Shown here piece by piece: positions 1 to 6,909 of a DNA stretch of 19,294 nucleotides (position 1 is its first letter; the number at the start of each line of letters is the position of its first letter). The translations under genes and the position numbers were made by a program. The notes under the pieces are model-generated. The model was not told the DNA's origin. It saw nothing but the letters and a program-made list of their open reading frames with translations, and searched no databases. This DNA comes from Lachnospiraceae bacterium (GTDB lineage Bacteria > Bacillota_A > Clostridia > Lachnospirales > Lachnospiraceae): assembly GCA_028694115.1 (NCBI GenBank), contig JAQUUB010000084.1:1-19294 (forward strand), read 5' to 3'.

Positions 1-137
1 ACTCATTTTTAGCTATTCAGTACAGGATACGATGACTGTTCATCACTATTAGCTCTGTTTATAGAGGTAACTATTTAAAGAAAAGCCCGAAAAATCAATA
101 CTTTAGGGCTTGACAATATAGGAAGGAATACATATCT

Positions 138-965
138 ATGAACAATGAAATCTATCAAATCTACGACCGCATCTTCAAACGAATCTTCAGCCTGTCCAGC
201 CTGGCAATCATCAATCTGATTAATGGCCTGTTCGACACAAACTATCCTCTTGACAGCAGCGTCGAATACTCCAACACGGAATTCGTCAATACTGCCCTGA
301 AAAGACGCTTTGCCGATATTCTCGTATTCGTCAATAAGATTCCCTATCATCTGGAAGCCCAGATGACTTTTGACGGTTCTATCGTTGTCAGGGCCTTTGA
401 GTACGGTTTTCAGTCTGCAATGTACCATCGTGCTGACGATTCTGCCCTTCATTTTCCGGAGCCTGTCATTATCTATCTGGACTCCGAAAAGGAGTATCCT
501 GAGACAAGCAGCCTTACTCTTGAATTTGGAACCCAGGGAAGCTTCACTTACAAGGTGAAAAACTTTCTGTACCAACAGTATGAAATCAAAGAATTAAATC
601 AAAAGAAACTGATTATTCTGATTCCATTCCACCTTCTAAAGCTCCGCCATATCATTGCAAAAGACAGCTCACAAAAGAACTTCCAGTTATTGCGGGAGCT
701 CATCATAAATGATATACTCAGTAGTGTAAAAGCAAACTTGACTGTAGGCAATATAACCGCTGATGATGCTTCCCAGCTGAGGGAACTGACACTTCAGCTG
801 TATAACCATGTCTATTCCCATTATGAAGAATTAGGAGGGTATGCTGTTATGAAACCATTATTAGAGGGTGCCATCGAACTGCCACTGGATAAATACCGTA
901 TCCGCATTGACGAACTGGACGAAGAAAATCAATCTTTAAAACAGAAAAACGATACTTTGGAGTAG
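138..965 (+). CDS. Rpn-family PD-(D/E)XK nuclease, C-terminus cut by an in-frame TAG
   Basis: The 275-residue product resembles the Rpn (recombination-promoting nuclease)/PD-(D/E)XK 'transposase' family, whose characterised members are DNA endonucleases. The candidate catalytic core is D60 in FADILVFV and E73-x-Q75 in YHLEAQ, the ExQ form of the motif. The N-terminus (IYDRIFKRIF) has the usual start of such proteins. The ATG at 138 follows AGGAAGG at 120-126. A 6-bp inverted repeat (83-88 with 106-111) lies just upstream. The C-terminus from about residue 253 is a coiled coil (IDELDEENQSLKQKNDTLE). It ends at TAG 963-965, but the same frame continues for 20 more coil-like codons (QNSDLLALLKQYQKQENAPK) to a TAG at 1026-1028. 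I infer a recent nonsense mutation that removes only the tail, so the nuclease domain may still be made. It is a different subfamily from the two related genes at 7162 and 13982. Confidence 0.75.
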   Translation: MNNEIYQIYDRIFKRIFSLSSLAIINLINGLFDTNYPLDSSVEYSNTEFVNTALKRRFADILVFVNKIPYHLEAQMTFDGSIVVRAFEYGFQSAMYHRADDSALHFPEPVIIYLDSEKEYPETSSLTLEFGTQGSFTYKVKNFLYQQYEIKELNQKKLIILIPFHLLKLRHIIAKDSSQKNFQLLRELIINDILSSVKANLTVGNITADDASQLRELTLQLYNHVYSHYEELGGYAVMKPLLEGAIELPLDKYRIRIDELDEENQSLKQKNDTLE

Positions 966-1046
966 CAAAATTCGGATTTGCTTGCACTTTTAAAGCAGTA
1001 CCAAAAGCAGGAAAATGCTCCAAAATAGATGATACATGCCGTGAGC

Positions 1047-1082
1047 AACAGTTCCAGTTTCCTTATCTATACTGGAGCTGTT
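1047..1082 (+). terminator. Strong hairpin after rpn, possible terminator
   Basis: AACAGTTCCAGT (1047-1058) pairs with ACTGGAGCTGTT (1071-1082) over 12 positions, one of them a G-U pair, with a 12-nt loop. It starts 18 nt after the second rpn stop codon, as a terminator would. The following bases (CTGTC) are not a clean T tract, so intrinsic termination is uncertain. Confidence 0.4.
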
Positions 1083-1100
1083 CTGTCATCCGGCTTATTT

Positions 1101-1220
1101 TATGATAATATCTCATTCGGTTGCACATCCACGTGTAACTCTAAGGTCAATGACCATCATGGCATCTCGCCATAATTTCCAGCACTATGTAACTTTCAAC
1201 CCGGCATGATTTATGAAATA
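1101..1220 (+). repeat. Structured intergenic repeat, copy 1 (three small hairpins)
   Basis: This non-coding segment is closely similar to 13744-13863. Shared blocks include CTAAGGTC, ATGACCATC, TGGCAT, TCGCCATA, ATTTCCA and GGCATGA in the same order. The core folds into consecutive short hairpins: GGTCA-A-TGACC at 1145-1155 and ATGGC-ATCTC-GCCAT at 1159-1173, preceded by a weaker GCAC/GTGT stem near 1124-1136. Stem changes between the copies mostly keep pairing (A-T versus G-T at the base of hairpin 3). This copy lies downstream of one rpn gene; the other lies upstream of an rpn paralogue in the same orientation. Function is unknown: it could be a leader RNA, a REP-like element or the end of a mobile unit. 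Confidence 0.6.
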
Positions 1221-1316
1221 CAAAATAGTTCTATCTCATTTGTACTCATTATTACGGCATTTGTAAAATATATCAATTGCTAAGCTTCGAATAACATTGC
1301 CAATGGTATTTTTCTT

Positions 1317-1559
1317 CTATTTCAATTTTTCATATACTAAATAGAGCAAAACAAAAATCGGAACAATAACTATAAAAACCGAGCCCCAAAATGTTTTCAT
1401 CAATTCGCTTGAGGACAAAAGCATGCCTATCATACCAATGATAAACGCTGCGACAAATGAAGCAACTACCCCTATGACAATTTCAAAAGCATTAAGCAGA
1501 AACTCATTTCGTTCCTGAAGGAAGTATGTGACTATATCACTATATAATTTTTCATAACT
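1317..1559 (-). pseudogene. Membrane-protein ORF without a start codon, overlapping the abiEii 3' end
   Basis: A frame of 80 codons is open from inside the last codons of abiEii to TAG at 1317-1319. The translation is plainly membrane-protein-like: a charged lead (EKLYSDIVTYFLQERNEFLLNAF), a first hydrophobic segment (IVIGVVASFVAAFIIGMIGMLL) and a second (FWGSVFIVIVPIFVLLYLVY) ending in EKLK. No ATG, GTG or TTG occurs before the first membrane segment. It is in the -1 frame relative to abiEii, and the frames meet at an A5 run (ATGAAAAATTAT). It is either the remnant of a gene fused or truncated here, or a tail once joined to abiEii and lost by a one-base slip. I do not recognise the family. 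Confidence 0.35.
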
Positions 1560-2377
1560 TCAATGTCAAATGCAGCTACCTCTTTCCATGCAAGTTCTCC
1601 CACGAAGTAATTCTCTCTCCTAAATTTATTCCACATCTCTTCTAAGCCTGCATCTGTTGCAATTGCATTTAATGTCTGCTCCATTTCCTCTTTTGTAAAT
1701 GTCGTTTCGCGTTTCTTGCAGGTTGCTTCAAAGGCTTCTTTTAATACTTCTTTTCCGATGTCTTCTGATTTCATTTTTGTAATCTCATAGACATCATAAA
1801 AATCACGCATTCTTGTATTTGCAATGCCTCTTGCAAGAATCGTCTGTGTCTTTTCTGCTAATAATGTTTCAATGTTATAAGTGAGTAATGGAATGGTCCT
1901 ATCTTCAAACATCAATTGATATTCGTACTCAACTGCTCTTGGTGTAATCACATCATCTGTTGAAATATCGATTTTAATTGTCTGTCGCATTCTCTCAAGC
2001 GTTGCTTCTATCATCATTCGAATGCCTGGGTATTCAAAATCTGTCATAATACCTTTAACCGAAGCGATTTGAAAACTCATTCCATCTTCTAATGGTATAT
2101 TGCATATTTCTGTAATAATTCTTCTGCCAGCTTCCTCGTTAAGTGGTAATGACTTCACCGTTGTATCAATATCCATAGTTGCTCTCATATCCACACCAAC
2201 CAAGGATGCTACAAGCATGCCACCCTTTAATATGAAATTGTCTTTATAAGAAGATATGGATACTCTTTCCAAAAATCGTTCCATAACAAAATTTCGTATT
2301 AACATCTTTGCAACATCATTATTACCTTGTGAAATATTTCTTACTTTATCTTTTAACTGCTTCGCCGTATGAATCAT
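1532..2377 (-). CDS. abiEii: AbiEii/AbiGii-family nucleotidyltransferase toxin
   Basis: This is the toxin of a type IV toxin-antitoxin / abortive-infection pair. The family consists of polymerase-beta-type nucleotidyltransferases, and characterised members stop growth by modifying tRNA acceptor ends. In the 281 residues, motif I is KGG at 51-53 followed by RATMDID at 65-71, giving the metal-binding D69 and D71. A third acidic residue is D137 in IKIDIS. The family's C-terminal signature is LAEKTQTILARG..TRMRDFYDVYEI (about 173-199), with K176 and D192. All expected motifs are present, so the enzyme should be active. The ATG overlaps the stop of the upstream antitoxin gene by 4 bp (ATGA), indicating translational coupling. 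It is transcribed toward the structured repeat at 1101-1220. Confidence 0.9.
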   Translation of the reverse strand: MIHTAKQLKDKVRNISQGNNDVAKMLIRNFVMERFLERVSISSYKDNFILKGGMLVASLVGVDMRATMDIDTTVKSLPLNEEAGRRIITEICNIPLEDGMSFQIASVKGIMTDFEYPGIRMMIEATLERMRQTIKIDISTDDVITPRAVEYEYQLMFEDRTIPLLTYNIETLLAEKTQTILARGIANTRMRDFYDVYEITKMKSEDIGKEVLKEAFEATCKKRETTFTKEEMEQTLNAIATDAGLEEMWNKFRRENYFVGELAWKEVAAFDIEVMKNYIVI

Positions 2378-2967
2378 ACAAGTACCTCCACATATTTCAT
2401 TACTTCATCTCTAATACCTAGTTTTTCCGCATACTCAATTAATGTAGAAATGCGTTTATCCTTATTTGACATATATTCTTTCATGGCTGTCTGAAACAAC
2501 TGTACTTCGTATTTCTTTCTATCCTTAATCAGATCACAGATACACCGTTCCATATCATACGCCTTAACATAGTTCCCACTAGAAGATTTCACTTCACATA
2601 CTCCAAGACTATAAATATCTTCCTGCACATATCTCACTTCTATATTTTCATTTTTCAAATGAGATACATTATATTTTGCTGGTACACTCACACAGATTTT
2701 TGAGTATTCTCTATCTGTCATTCCATGAAGAAACAATGCAGTTTCTCCGCAAAAAATAACAGCCTTACTTCTCATCTGCATAATATATAGTTCATCCGGC
2801 CAGACATCCTCTTCGTTGTAAATACCATGCGCTGCTTTTTCCATATGATGCGCTTTGATATATTTCGAAAGAAATGGTTTTGTTATACCTGCTTCTACCG
2901 CCTGTGACGTAATTAAGTAGCCATTATTCTCTTCAATCATTGTTTGTAGTGCTTCATTCCTATCCAT
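2374..2967 (-). CDS. abiEi: AbiEi-family antitoxin / autorepressor
   Basis: The 197-residue product has the AbiEi layout. An N-terminal winged-helix segment (residues about 5-60: LQTMIEENNGYLITSQAVEAGITKPFLSKYIK followed by KAAHGIYNEED) is followed by the C-terminal antitoxin domain, which includes FCGETALFLHGMTDRE and later YDMERCICDLIKDRKKY. In known systems AbiEi neutralises AbiEii without forming a stable complex and represses the operon by binding inverted repeats. The ATG at 2967 follows GGAAGGAG with good spacing. It is the first gene of the pair, overlaps abiEii by ATGA, and has its own promoter at 3007-3035. Confidence 0.88.
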   Translation of the reverse strand: MDRNEALQTMIEENNGYLITSQAVEAGITKPFLSKYIKAHHMEKAAHGIYNEEDVWPDELYIMQMRSKAVIFCGETALFLHGMTDREYSKICVSVPAKYNVSHLKNENIEVRYVQEDIYSLGVCEVKSSSGNYVKAYDMERCICDLIKDRKKYEVQLFQTAMKEYMSNKDKRISTLIEYAEKLGIRDEVMKYVEVLV

Positions 2968-3006
2968 AATTGGCTCCTTCCGGGCTTTATTTACCTTTGC
3001 TCGTTT

Positions 3007-3040
3007 ATTTTATCATTTATCCGAGTAAAAGTAAATTTAC
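3007..3040 (-). promoter_or_regulatory. abiE promoter with palindromic candidate operator
   Basis: On the minus strand TTTACT (3035-3030) and TAAAAT (3012-3007) are separated by exactly 17 bp, a good sigma-A promoter 40 bp upstream of the abiEi start. The perfect 10-bp palindrome GTAAATTTAC (3031-3040) overlaps the -35 box, and a direct copy of GTAAA lies beside it at 3026-3030. That placement suits autorepression by AbiEi. Binding itself is inference. Confidence 0.5.
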
Positions 3041-3082
3041 AAATAATTACTACAATATAAGTATTTCCATTTCCTTATTCTG

Positions 3083-3106
3083 TACTTTCTGAAAAAATCC
3101 TACTCA
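3083..3106 (+). repeat. Left terminal inverted repeat of IS copy 1
   Basis: It begins (T)ACTTTCTGAAAAAATCC and ends CTACTCA. Against the inverted right end it differs only at three inner positions plus the outermost base. The inner half is also the distal arm of the IS terminator hairpin. Confidence 0.7.
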
Positions 3107-3139
3107 TTTCAACATCTCCATTTTAAATGAGTAGGATTT
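3095..3139 (-). terminator. Rho-independent terminator built into the left IS end
   Basis: AAATCCTACTCATTT (3095-3109) and AAATGAGTAGGATTT (3125-3139) are perfect 15-bp inverted copies around a 15-nt loop. Read on the minus strand, downstream of both IS genes, the stem is followed at once by a T tract (T6 then CAG). The distal arm is part of the terminal repeat, so the hairpin is at once terminator and inner terminal-repeat sequence. Confidence 0.7.
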
Positions 3140-3145
3140 ATAGGT

Positions 3146-3382
3146 TTATTCGTCATCAAAATCTGCTGGGTCTTTCTGCACAAATTGCATGATCTGTTCA
3201 TAGCTCCACTTGCTTTTCGAGATTGCATTCAGCAATTCTCTCTGCTGTTCCTTATCCTGTTTATCACGAAGGTCCTTTAATTTCGCCACCGCTTTGTCAT
3301 AAGCTTCTTTCGTTTTAAGAACCTCTTCTTCAGCATTCGCTACAAGTTCTTTCGTTGACATATTCTTTCTTGGTCTTCCCAT
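3146..3382 (-). CDS. IS accessory protein: N-terminal AT-hook-like motif plus coiled coil
   Basis: The 78-residue product has GRPRK at residues 2-6 (AT-hook-like), a heptad-rich helix over about 10-50 (ELVANAEEEVLKTKEAYDKAVAKLKDLRDKQ), and a conserved end module, LLNAISKSKWSYEQIMQFVQ (50-69), with an acidic tail. The start lies 3 bp after the transposase stop, and AGAGGGG inside the transposase 3' end serves as ribosome binding site, so the two are probably co-translated. The counterpart at 16478 shares the coil and the K-S-x-x-S-Y-E-x-x-M-x-F module but carries its basic GRP motif at the opposite end. I do not know a named family. A DNA-binding or oligomerising partner of the transposase, or a regulator of the IS, is the likely role. 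Confidence 0.65.
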   Translation of the reverse strand: MGRPRKNMSTKELVANAEEEVLKTKEAYDKAVAKLKDLRDKQDKEQQRELLNAISKSKWSYEQIMQFVQKDPADFDDE

Positions 3383-3385
3383 AAT

Positions 3386-5086
3386 CTATTTCCCCTCTCG
3401 CAATTCTGTTCTGATTTTTCCAGCTTCTCTTTGTATAAATCCTGCGTCCATCTTAAATACTTTGAGTATAGCTTTCTGGGTCGCTGTCACTGCATGATCC
3501 AGTCGATATTCCCCATCTGTCTGACGAATCATCTCAATCTTCTCAAGTTCCCTGATTACAGCTGGTACATTCATATAATTCGCTTTATTGTCATCTTCAA
3601 TGACAGTATCTTTCAGATTGGTATACATCTTATTTCGTATCACCAGCGCAACAAACTCAATAAATATCTTTGCTTCTGCTGACTCGTCGGACTGTACACG
3701 TATTGCCTTATTTCCAAGGTATGATTTATCTCCCTTGAACAGCTTTTCAGATGCATCTCTACTTTTGTATAGTTCTAATGCATCTTTAGCACTCATCTTT
3801 TTGGATGTGATAATACAGAAATATCCACACAGTCGTATTTCTTTCTGAATAACATCCGATTTCTCCTGTACAAGTTCAAACAGCTGATCTTCCTTTCCTT
3901 CATGATAATAAACAGGGGTAAAATAATGCTCATAGCTTTTATCCATAACAATCGGCTTCTTATATAACTTCTTCAAACTCTTTCTCATTCGGTCAAGCTT
4001 TGCTTCCAGCAATTCCTGCTCTGACGCATGCTTCATACTACTGTAATACAAATGGAAATATCTTTCTTTTTCATCCGATTCAAATATTTTTCTTTTTATA
4101 GTCATTCCATATGTCTTATACTGGCGTATGTTATTGTGTTGGTCATCTTCAAAGGTTCCACGGTTCTCCGGAATAAGTTCTCTGACCAGTGATTTCATTC
4201 CCTTCATCATAATCACAAAATCATATCCGTTTTTATCCATGAATCGTATATTTCCCTTACTGAAATAGCCTCTGTCCAGAATGAAACCTGCATTTTTATA
4301 TCCATAGCCCTTTGCCTTTTCAAGCATGATTTGCAGCTGTGACATATCGATAATACTTCCAGGATACTCCTCATAAAAAAGAGGCTCTCTGTTATCATGA
4401 TCATACGCAATAGAATAATTAAATATTGGATAGTCTTTACCATCCTTGGGATGTCCGAATTCTGCAATCTCAATATCACCAGCCTGACAACTTTTATTTG
4501 TCGAATCATACGAAATGTAGATTTTTTCCCGATGACTTCTCGATGCGTTCCATTCATTTAAAAATCCAATGCTCTGGTCACAGGTAATACTTGTAATAAA
4601 ATCAGATACTCTCGAATCACTATAAATTCTCATCTGATTCGTAAATAGTGGATGGTTAAATCCATAATCCGGATAATACTGACCTACATTATTCTCCGTT
4701 ATAATTGAATAGGCCGCCAGATCCAGGAATAGTCCGCTATCATGTCCGATAATTCTTTTCATCATATCATCAAGGTGGTATTCTTCAATTATTTTTTTGA
4801 TTACAATATATGTGCCGATTCGAAGACAGCTACTCCTTAATGCACGATCTTTCAATTCCGGAAGTTCAACTTCTGGAAAGTACTTAATAAAGTTTGGGTT
4901 CGGATACATATAGTTTGAATCAGTATCTGAAATCTTTCCAATCGTCGTTCGTTTTGGAATGTTATACTTTTTCTCAGGGACATATCTTCGCCCATATGTA
5001 TACTCTACATATGAAATTCCACCACGTCTATTGAGTGAGATTTTACCAGTGTCTTTTGGTATTTCAATTAAAAAATCAAAGTACAT
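3386..5086 (-). CDS. IS4/IS1634-like DDE transposase, copy 1
   Basis: This DDE transposase of 566 residues counts from the ATG at 5086, which follows AGAGGGAG at good spacing; an upstream in-frame ATG at 5152 has no comparable site and would prefix a hydrophobic stretch. Catalytic candidates are D194 (YDSTNK), D271 (FILDRGYFS) and E447 within Y440-x2-R443-x3-E447-x6-K454 (YKSRDASEKLFKGDK), the exact YREK signature of the IS4 superfamily. The N-terminal 180 residues (KYNIPKRTTIGK, DSGLFLDLA, ENNVGQYYPDYG) are shared with the transposase at 16760 and probably hold terminal-repeat binding. The frame is intact, so the element could be active. The leader contains a perfect palindrome at 5100-5121. 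Confidence 0.88.
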   Translation of the reverse strand: MYFDFLIEIPKDTGKISLNRRGGISYVEYTYGRRYVPEKKYNIPKRTTIGKISDTDSNYMYPNPNFIKYFPEVELPELKDRALRSSCLRIGTYIVIKKIIEEYHLDDMMKRIIGHDSGLFLDLAAYSIITENNVGQYYPDYGFNHPLFTNQMRIYSDSRVSDFITSITCDQSIGFLNEWNASRSHREKIYISYDSTNKSCQAGDIEIAEFGHPKDGKDYPIFNYSIAYDHDNREPLFYEEYPGSIIDMSQLQIMLEKAKGYGYKNAGFILDRGYFSKGNIRFMDKNGYDFVIMMKGMKSLVRELIPENRGTFEDDQHNNIRQYKTYGMTIKRKIFESDEKERYFHLYYSSMKHASEQELLEAKLDRMRKSLKKLYKKPIVMDKSYEHYFTPVYYHEGKEDQLFELVQEKSDVIQKEIRLCGYFCIITSKKMSAKDALELYKSRDASEKLFKGDKSYLGNKAIRVQSDESAEAKIFIEFVALVIRNKMYTNLKDTVIEDDNKANYMNVPAVIRELEKIEMIRQTDGEYRLDHAVTATQKAILKVFKMDAGFIQREAGKIRTELREGK

Positions 5087-5099
5087 ATTCGCTCCCTCT

Positions 5100-5121
5100 T
5101 TAAGTATGATATCATACTTAA
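5100..5121. promoter_or_regulatory. Perfect 22-bp palindrome in the transposase leader (candidate operator)
   Basis: TAAGTATGAT (5101-5110) is followed directly by its inverse ATCATACTTA (5111-5120), and one more base pair on each side also matches. It ends 13 bp upstream of the transposase start. Each half contains AGTATGAT, which also occurs in the right terminal repeat (GAGTATGATTA, 5210-5220). The simplest reading is that the protein that binds the IS end also binds here and represses its own gene. Confidence 0.5.
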
Positions 5122-5138
5122 TAATTATACTAAATATT

Positions 5139-5175
5139 GCCAAGAAAATCAATAAAAATCCTTGATTTTCTTGGC
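5139..5175. repeat. 14-bp inverted repeat upstream of the transposase (possible read-in blocker)
   Basis: GCCAAGAAAATCAA (5139-5152) and TTGATTTTCTTGGC (5162-5175) are perfect inverted copies with a 9-nt spacer. The hairpin lies between the right IS end and the transposase gene. Many ISs place such a structure there to limit expression from outside promoters. No long T tract follows on the minus strand. Confidence 0.5.
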
Positions 5176-5208
5176 GTTGTACGACTTTTTTGAGTCCGAT
5201 TTTTTGAG

Positions 5209-5232
5209 TGAGTATGATTATTTCAGGAAGTT
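5209..5232 (-). repeat. Right terminal inverted repeat of IS copy 1
   Basis: Inverted, it reads AACTTCCTGAAATAATC and ends ATACTCA. It matches the left end at 20 of the inner 23 positions and shares the terminal AACTTCCT with both ends of the second IS. TTTTTTGAGT also occurs as a direct repeat just inside (about 5186-5210). Confidence 0.7.
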
Positions 5233-5293
5233 AAGACTCAAATATGAAATAGATGATTTTGGATTATGCTAAGCATCTCATATTATGAGACTA

Positions 5294-5887
5294 TCAATCA
5301 TTATCCAATTTTTCCATCAACAATAGTAAATCTTGCTTGTATTGTAATAATGGTTTCGTGACATCTGATTCGGCTACACTATTTAGAAATTCTTGATTGA
5401 TTTTAATAAATTGCAGAAATTCTTCTCGACTAATGTGCGTTTTATTTCCTTTGTTTTCAGCTATTCTTTCGACAATTATTTGGGATACTAGGATTCCTAA
5501 GCCAACAAAGAGACCTATCTCTTGATTATCAACACCGAATTTTAGCATAACATATGGAACAGTAACCGCCATAATATCGGTAACATTTGAGTAGGTCGTT
5601 GCAATTTTTGATACAGTATTGAATGCGTCATCCATTAAAATTTTAATTTTAGACAGAAAACGCTTTGTCAATTCATTGTGCGATTCATACGCGAATGCAA
5701 TACCCTTGTGTTCATCAAAAAACGCTATGTCAAGTTTGTTTTGTGTCTCAACGGAATTAACTGCTATTGACGTTATTGAATAATGAACAATAGATTTATT
5801 CTCATCAAATACAATCGCCTCATATATTTCGTAAAGGCAAACTGCAATTTGATTTGCTTCATGTTCAGTAAAGTTATAGTCCATCAT
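5294..5887 (-). CDS. Unknown protein, second gene of a coupled pair, one hydrophobic region
   Basis: I do not recognise this 197-residue protein. The N-terminal half is soluble-looking and acidic (NFTEHEANQIAVCLYEIYEAIVFDENKSIVHYS), with two strand-like stretches. Residues about 105-140 are hydrophobic (VTDIMAVTVPYVMLKFG...IGLFVGLGILVSQIIVERI) and may hold one or two membrane-associated helices. The C-terminus is helical (EEFLQFIKINQEFLNSVAE...LLQYKQDLLLLMEKL). The start codon overlaps the stop of the upstream gene (ATGA, 5884-5887), so the two form one operon and probably one function. A short inverted repeat, TCTCATA-T-TATGAGA, lies just after the stop (about 5275-5290). Confidence 0.6.
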   Translation of the reverse strand: MMDYNFTEHEANQIAVCLYEIYEAIVFDENKSIVHYSITSIAVNSVETQNKLDIAFFDEHKGIAFAYESHNELTKRFLSKIKILMDDAFNTVSKIATTYSNVTDIMAVTVPYVMLKFGVDNQEIGLFVGLGILVSQIIVERIAENKGNKTHISREEFLQFIKINQEFLNSVAESDVTKPLLQYKQDLLLLMEKLDND

Positions 5888-6909
5888 TTTCTCTCCGTTT
5901 CATATGGCTGAGGCAAGCTGTTTAGCAGACTAATGGCTGAACGCCAATCTTGACTGTCAGTAAACTTAAAAATGTGATAAAAATCACATTTTTCAGATGG
6001 CATTGTTATGTTATAGAAAAAATCAAGAGGTAATCCGCCTGATAGGCCACTCATGTAGGCTTTAGTCACTTCTTTTTCTGTATATTTTTGAATTATCTTT
6101 TTAATATAGCTGACCTCAGTATGATATCTTGCTAATTTTATTGGTTCATCGCTTTTCGCACAGAGTTTCTGCGTCAACCATTCTGTTGCCCCTTCATCGA
6201 GCATTCGCCCAATTTCAAAAAATATATTTTCTTTATCAGATTTCTTTAATCCTCGATTATATGAATAATTATAATAAAAACCATGGCCACCAACTTCTAC
6301 GTTAAATTTAAAGAAATTCATTGCCATATTCATAGCTACACTGTATTGCTCGTCATATAGAACCCTCTTAAATAGTTCTAGGTATGAACACTCATTAATA
6401 GTTTGATACGACTTTATGAGCATATTTTGCTGCATTTCGCTACTGTCCTTGTGATAACCATTATAGTTATCTATAAATTCAACTATTTCTCTCTCATCAG
6501 CAACAACTTTACCTGCAAAGGTTTCCTGAACCTTTTCTAATAAAGTGATAGACATAGTGCGAAACAAGACATGTTCTTCATTCATATTGCGGGCAATTGT
6601 AAATATCGGCAAAACAAAAAGCGATTGTAAACTGTTATCTAGAATAAACGTTCCTCTTTCAGTGCAGGAGTCGCAAAAATCGCATGACAATAACATTAAA
6701 AATTTTTTAATGTCAGAATCCCTGACATTATCAAGTATTTCATTACGCATACAGAACACAATAACAACTCCTTCCAGTCGTTCTTTTTCGTTGAAATAGT
6801 ACAAGTAAAATCGCAATCCAGTTTCAATCCTATAACTAAAATTAATTATACAAGATTCACACTCCAAAAGCAACGGAAACTCTACCGTTTCACCTATCCA
6901 GTCAGTCAA
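5884..6909 (-). CDS. Unknown protein with a zincin-like C-terminal signature, probably 5'-truncated
   Basis: The frame gives 341 residues from a TTG at 6909 that has no ribosome binding site. Upstream the frame runs only to a TAA at 6946-6948, inside a GC-rich mobile element, so the real start was probably lost. The C-terminal part has IGRMLDEGATEWLTQKL (about 231-248), then a spaced helical block ending in KEVTKAYMSG. This resembles the region after HExxH in some Firmicutes metallopeptidase-like proteins (LNEGxTEYLT, then a helix and AYF/AYxxG). No HExxH is present, so any relation is to an inactive or degenerate relative; this is inference. A cysteine cluster, CDFCDSC (about 76-82), is visible. 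It is coupled to the 5294-5887 gene by an ATGA overlap. Confidence 0.5.
   Translation of the reverse strand: MTDWIGETVEFPLLLECESCIINFSYRIETGLRFYLYYFNEKERLEGVVIVFCMRNEILDNVRDSDIKKFLMLLSCDFCDSCTERGTFILDNSLQSLFVLPIFTIARNMNEEHVLFRTMSITLLEKVQETFAGKVVADEREIVEFIDNYNGYHKDSSEMQQNMLIKSYQTINECSYLELFKRVLYDEQYSVAMNMAMNFFKFNVEVGGHGFYYNYSYNRGLKKSDKENIFFEIGRMLDEGATEWLTQKLCAKSDEPIKLARYHTEVSYIKKIIQKYTEKEVTKAYMSGLSGGLPLDFFYNITMPSEKCDFYHIFKFTDSQDWRSAISLLNSLPQPYETERK

Larger units (their letters stand above)
3083..5232 (-). mobile_element. Complete IS with YREK transposase and accessory ORF, copy 1 (IS4/IS1634-like)
   Basis: The 2150-bp element is bounded by imperfect terminal inverted repeats: left 3083-3106 (starts TACTTTCTGAAAAAATC) and right 5209-5232 (inverted: AACTTCCTGAAATAATC). 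The inner 23 positions match at 20. It carries a transposase gene followed 3 bp later by a small coiled-coil gene, both on the minus strand. The related element at 16457-18606 has the same length and order. I find no target-site duplication: the left flank ends TTATTCTG and the right begins AAGACTCA. Either this group makes none or the flanks were rearranged. The family name rests on the YREK signature and protein size. Confidence 0.8.

Noticed and set aside
1553..1560. Programmed -1 frameshift joining abiEii to the membrane ORF
   Set aside because: ATGAAAAATTAT does not form a classical X-XXY-YYZ slippery heptamer in the toxin frame and no stimulatory structure is evident. An indel is likelier.
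4213..4557. A 114-codon frame inside the first transposase gene and similar frames in other genes
   Set aside because: These are alternative-frame shadows of well-supported coding sequence.
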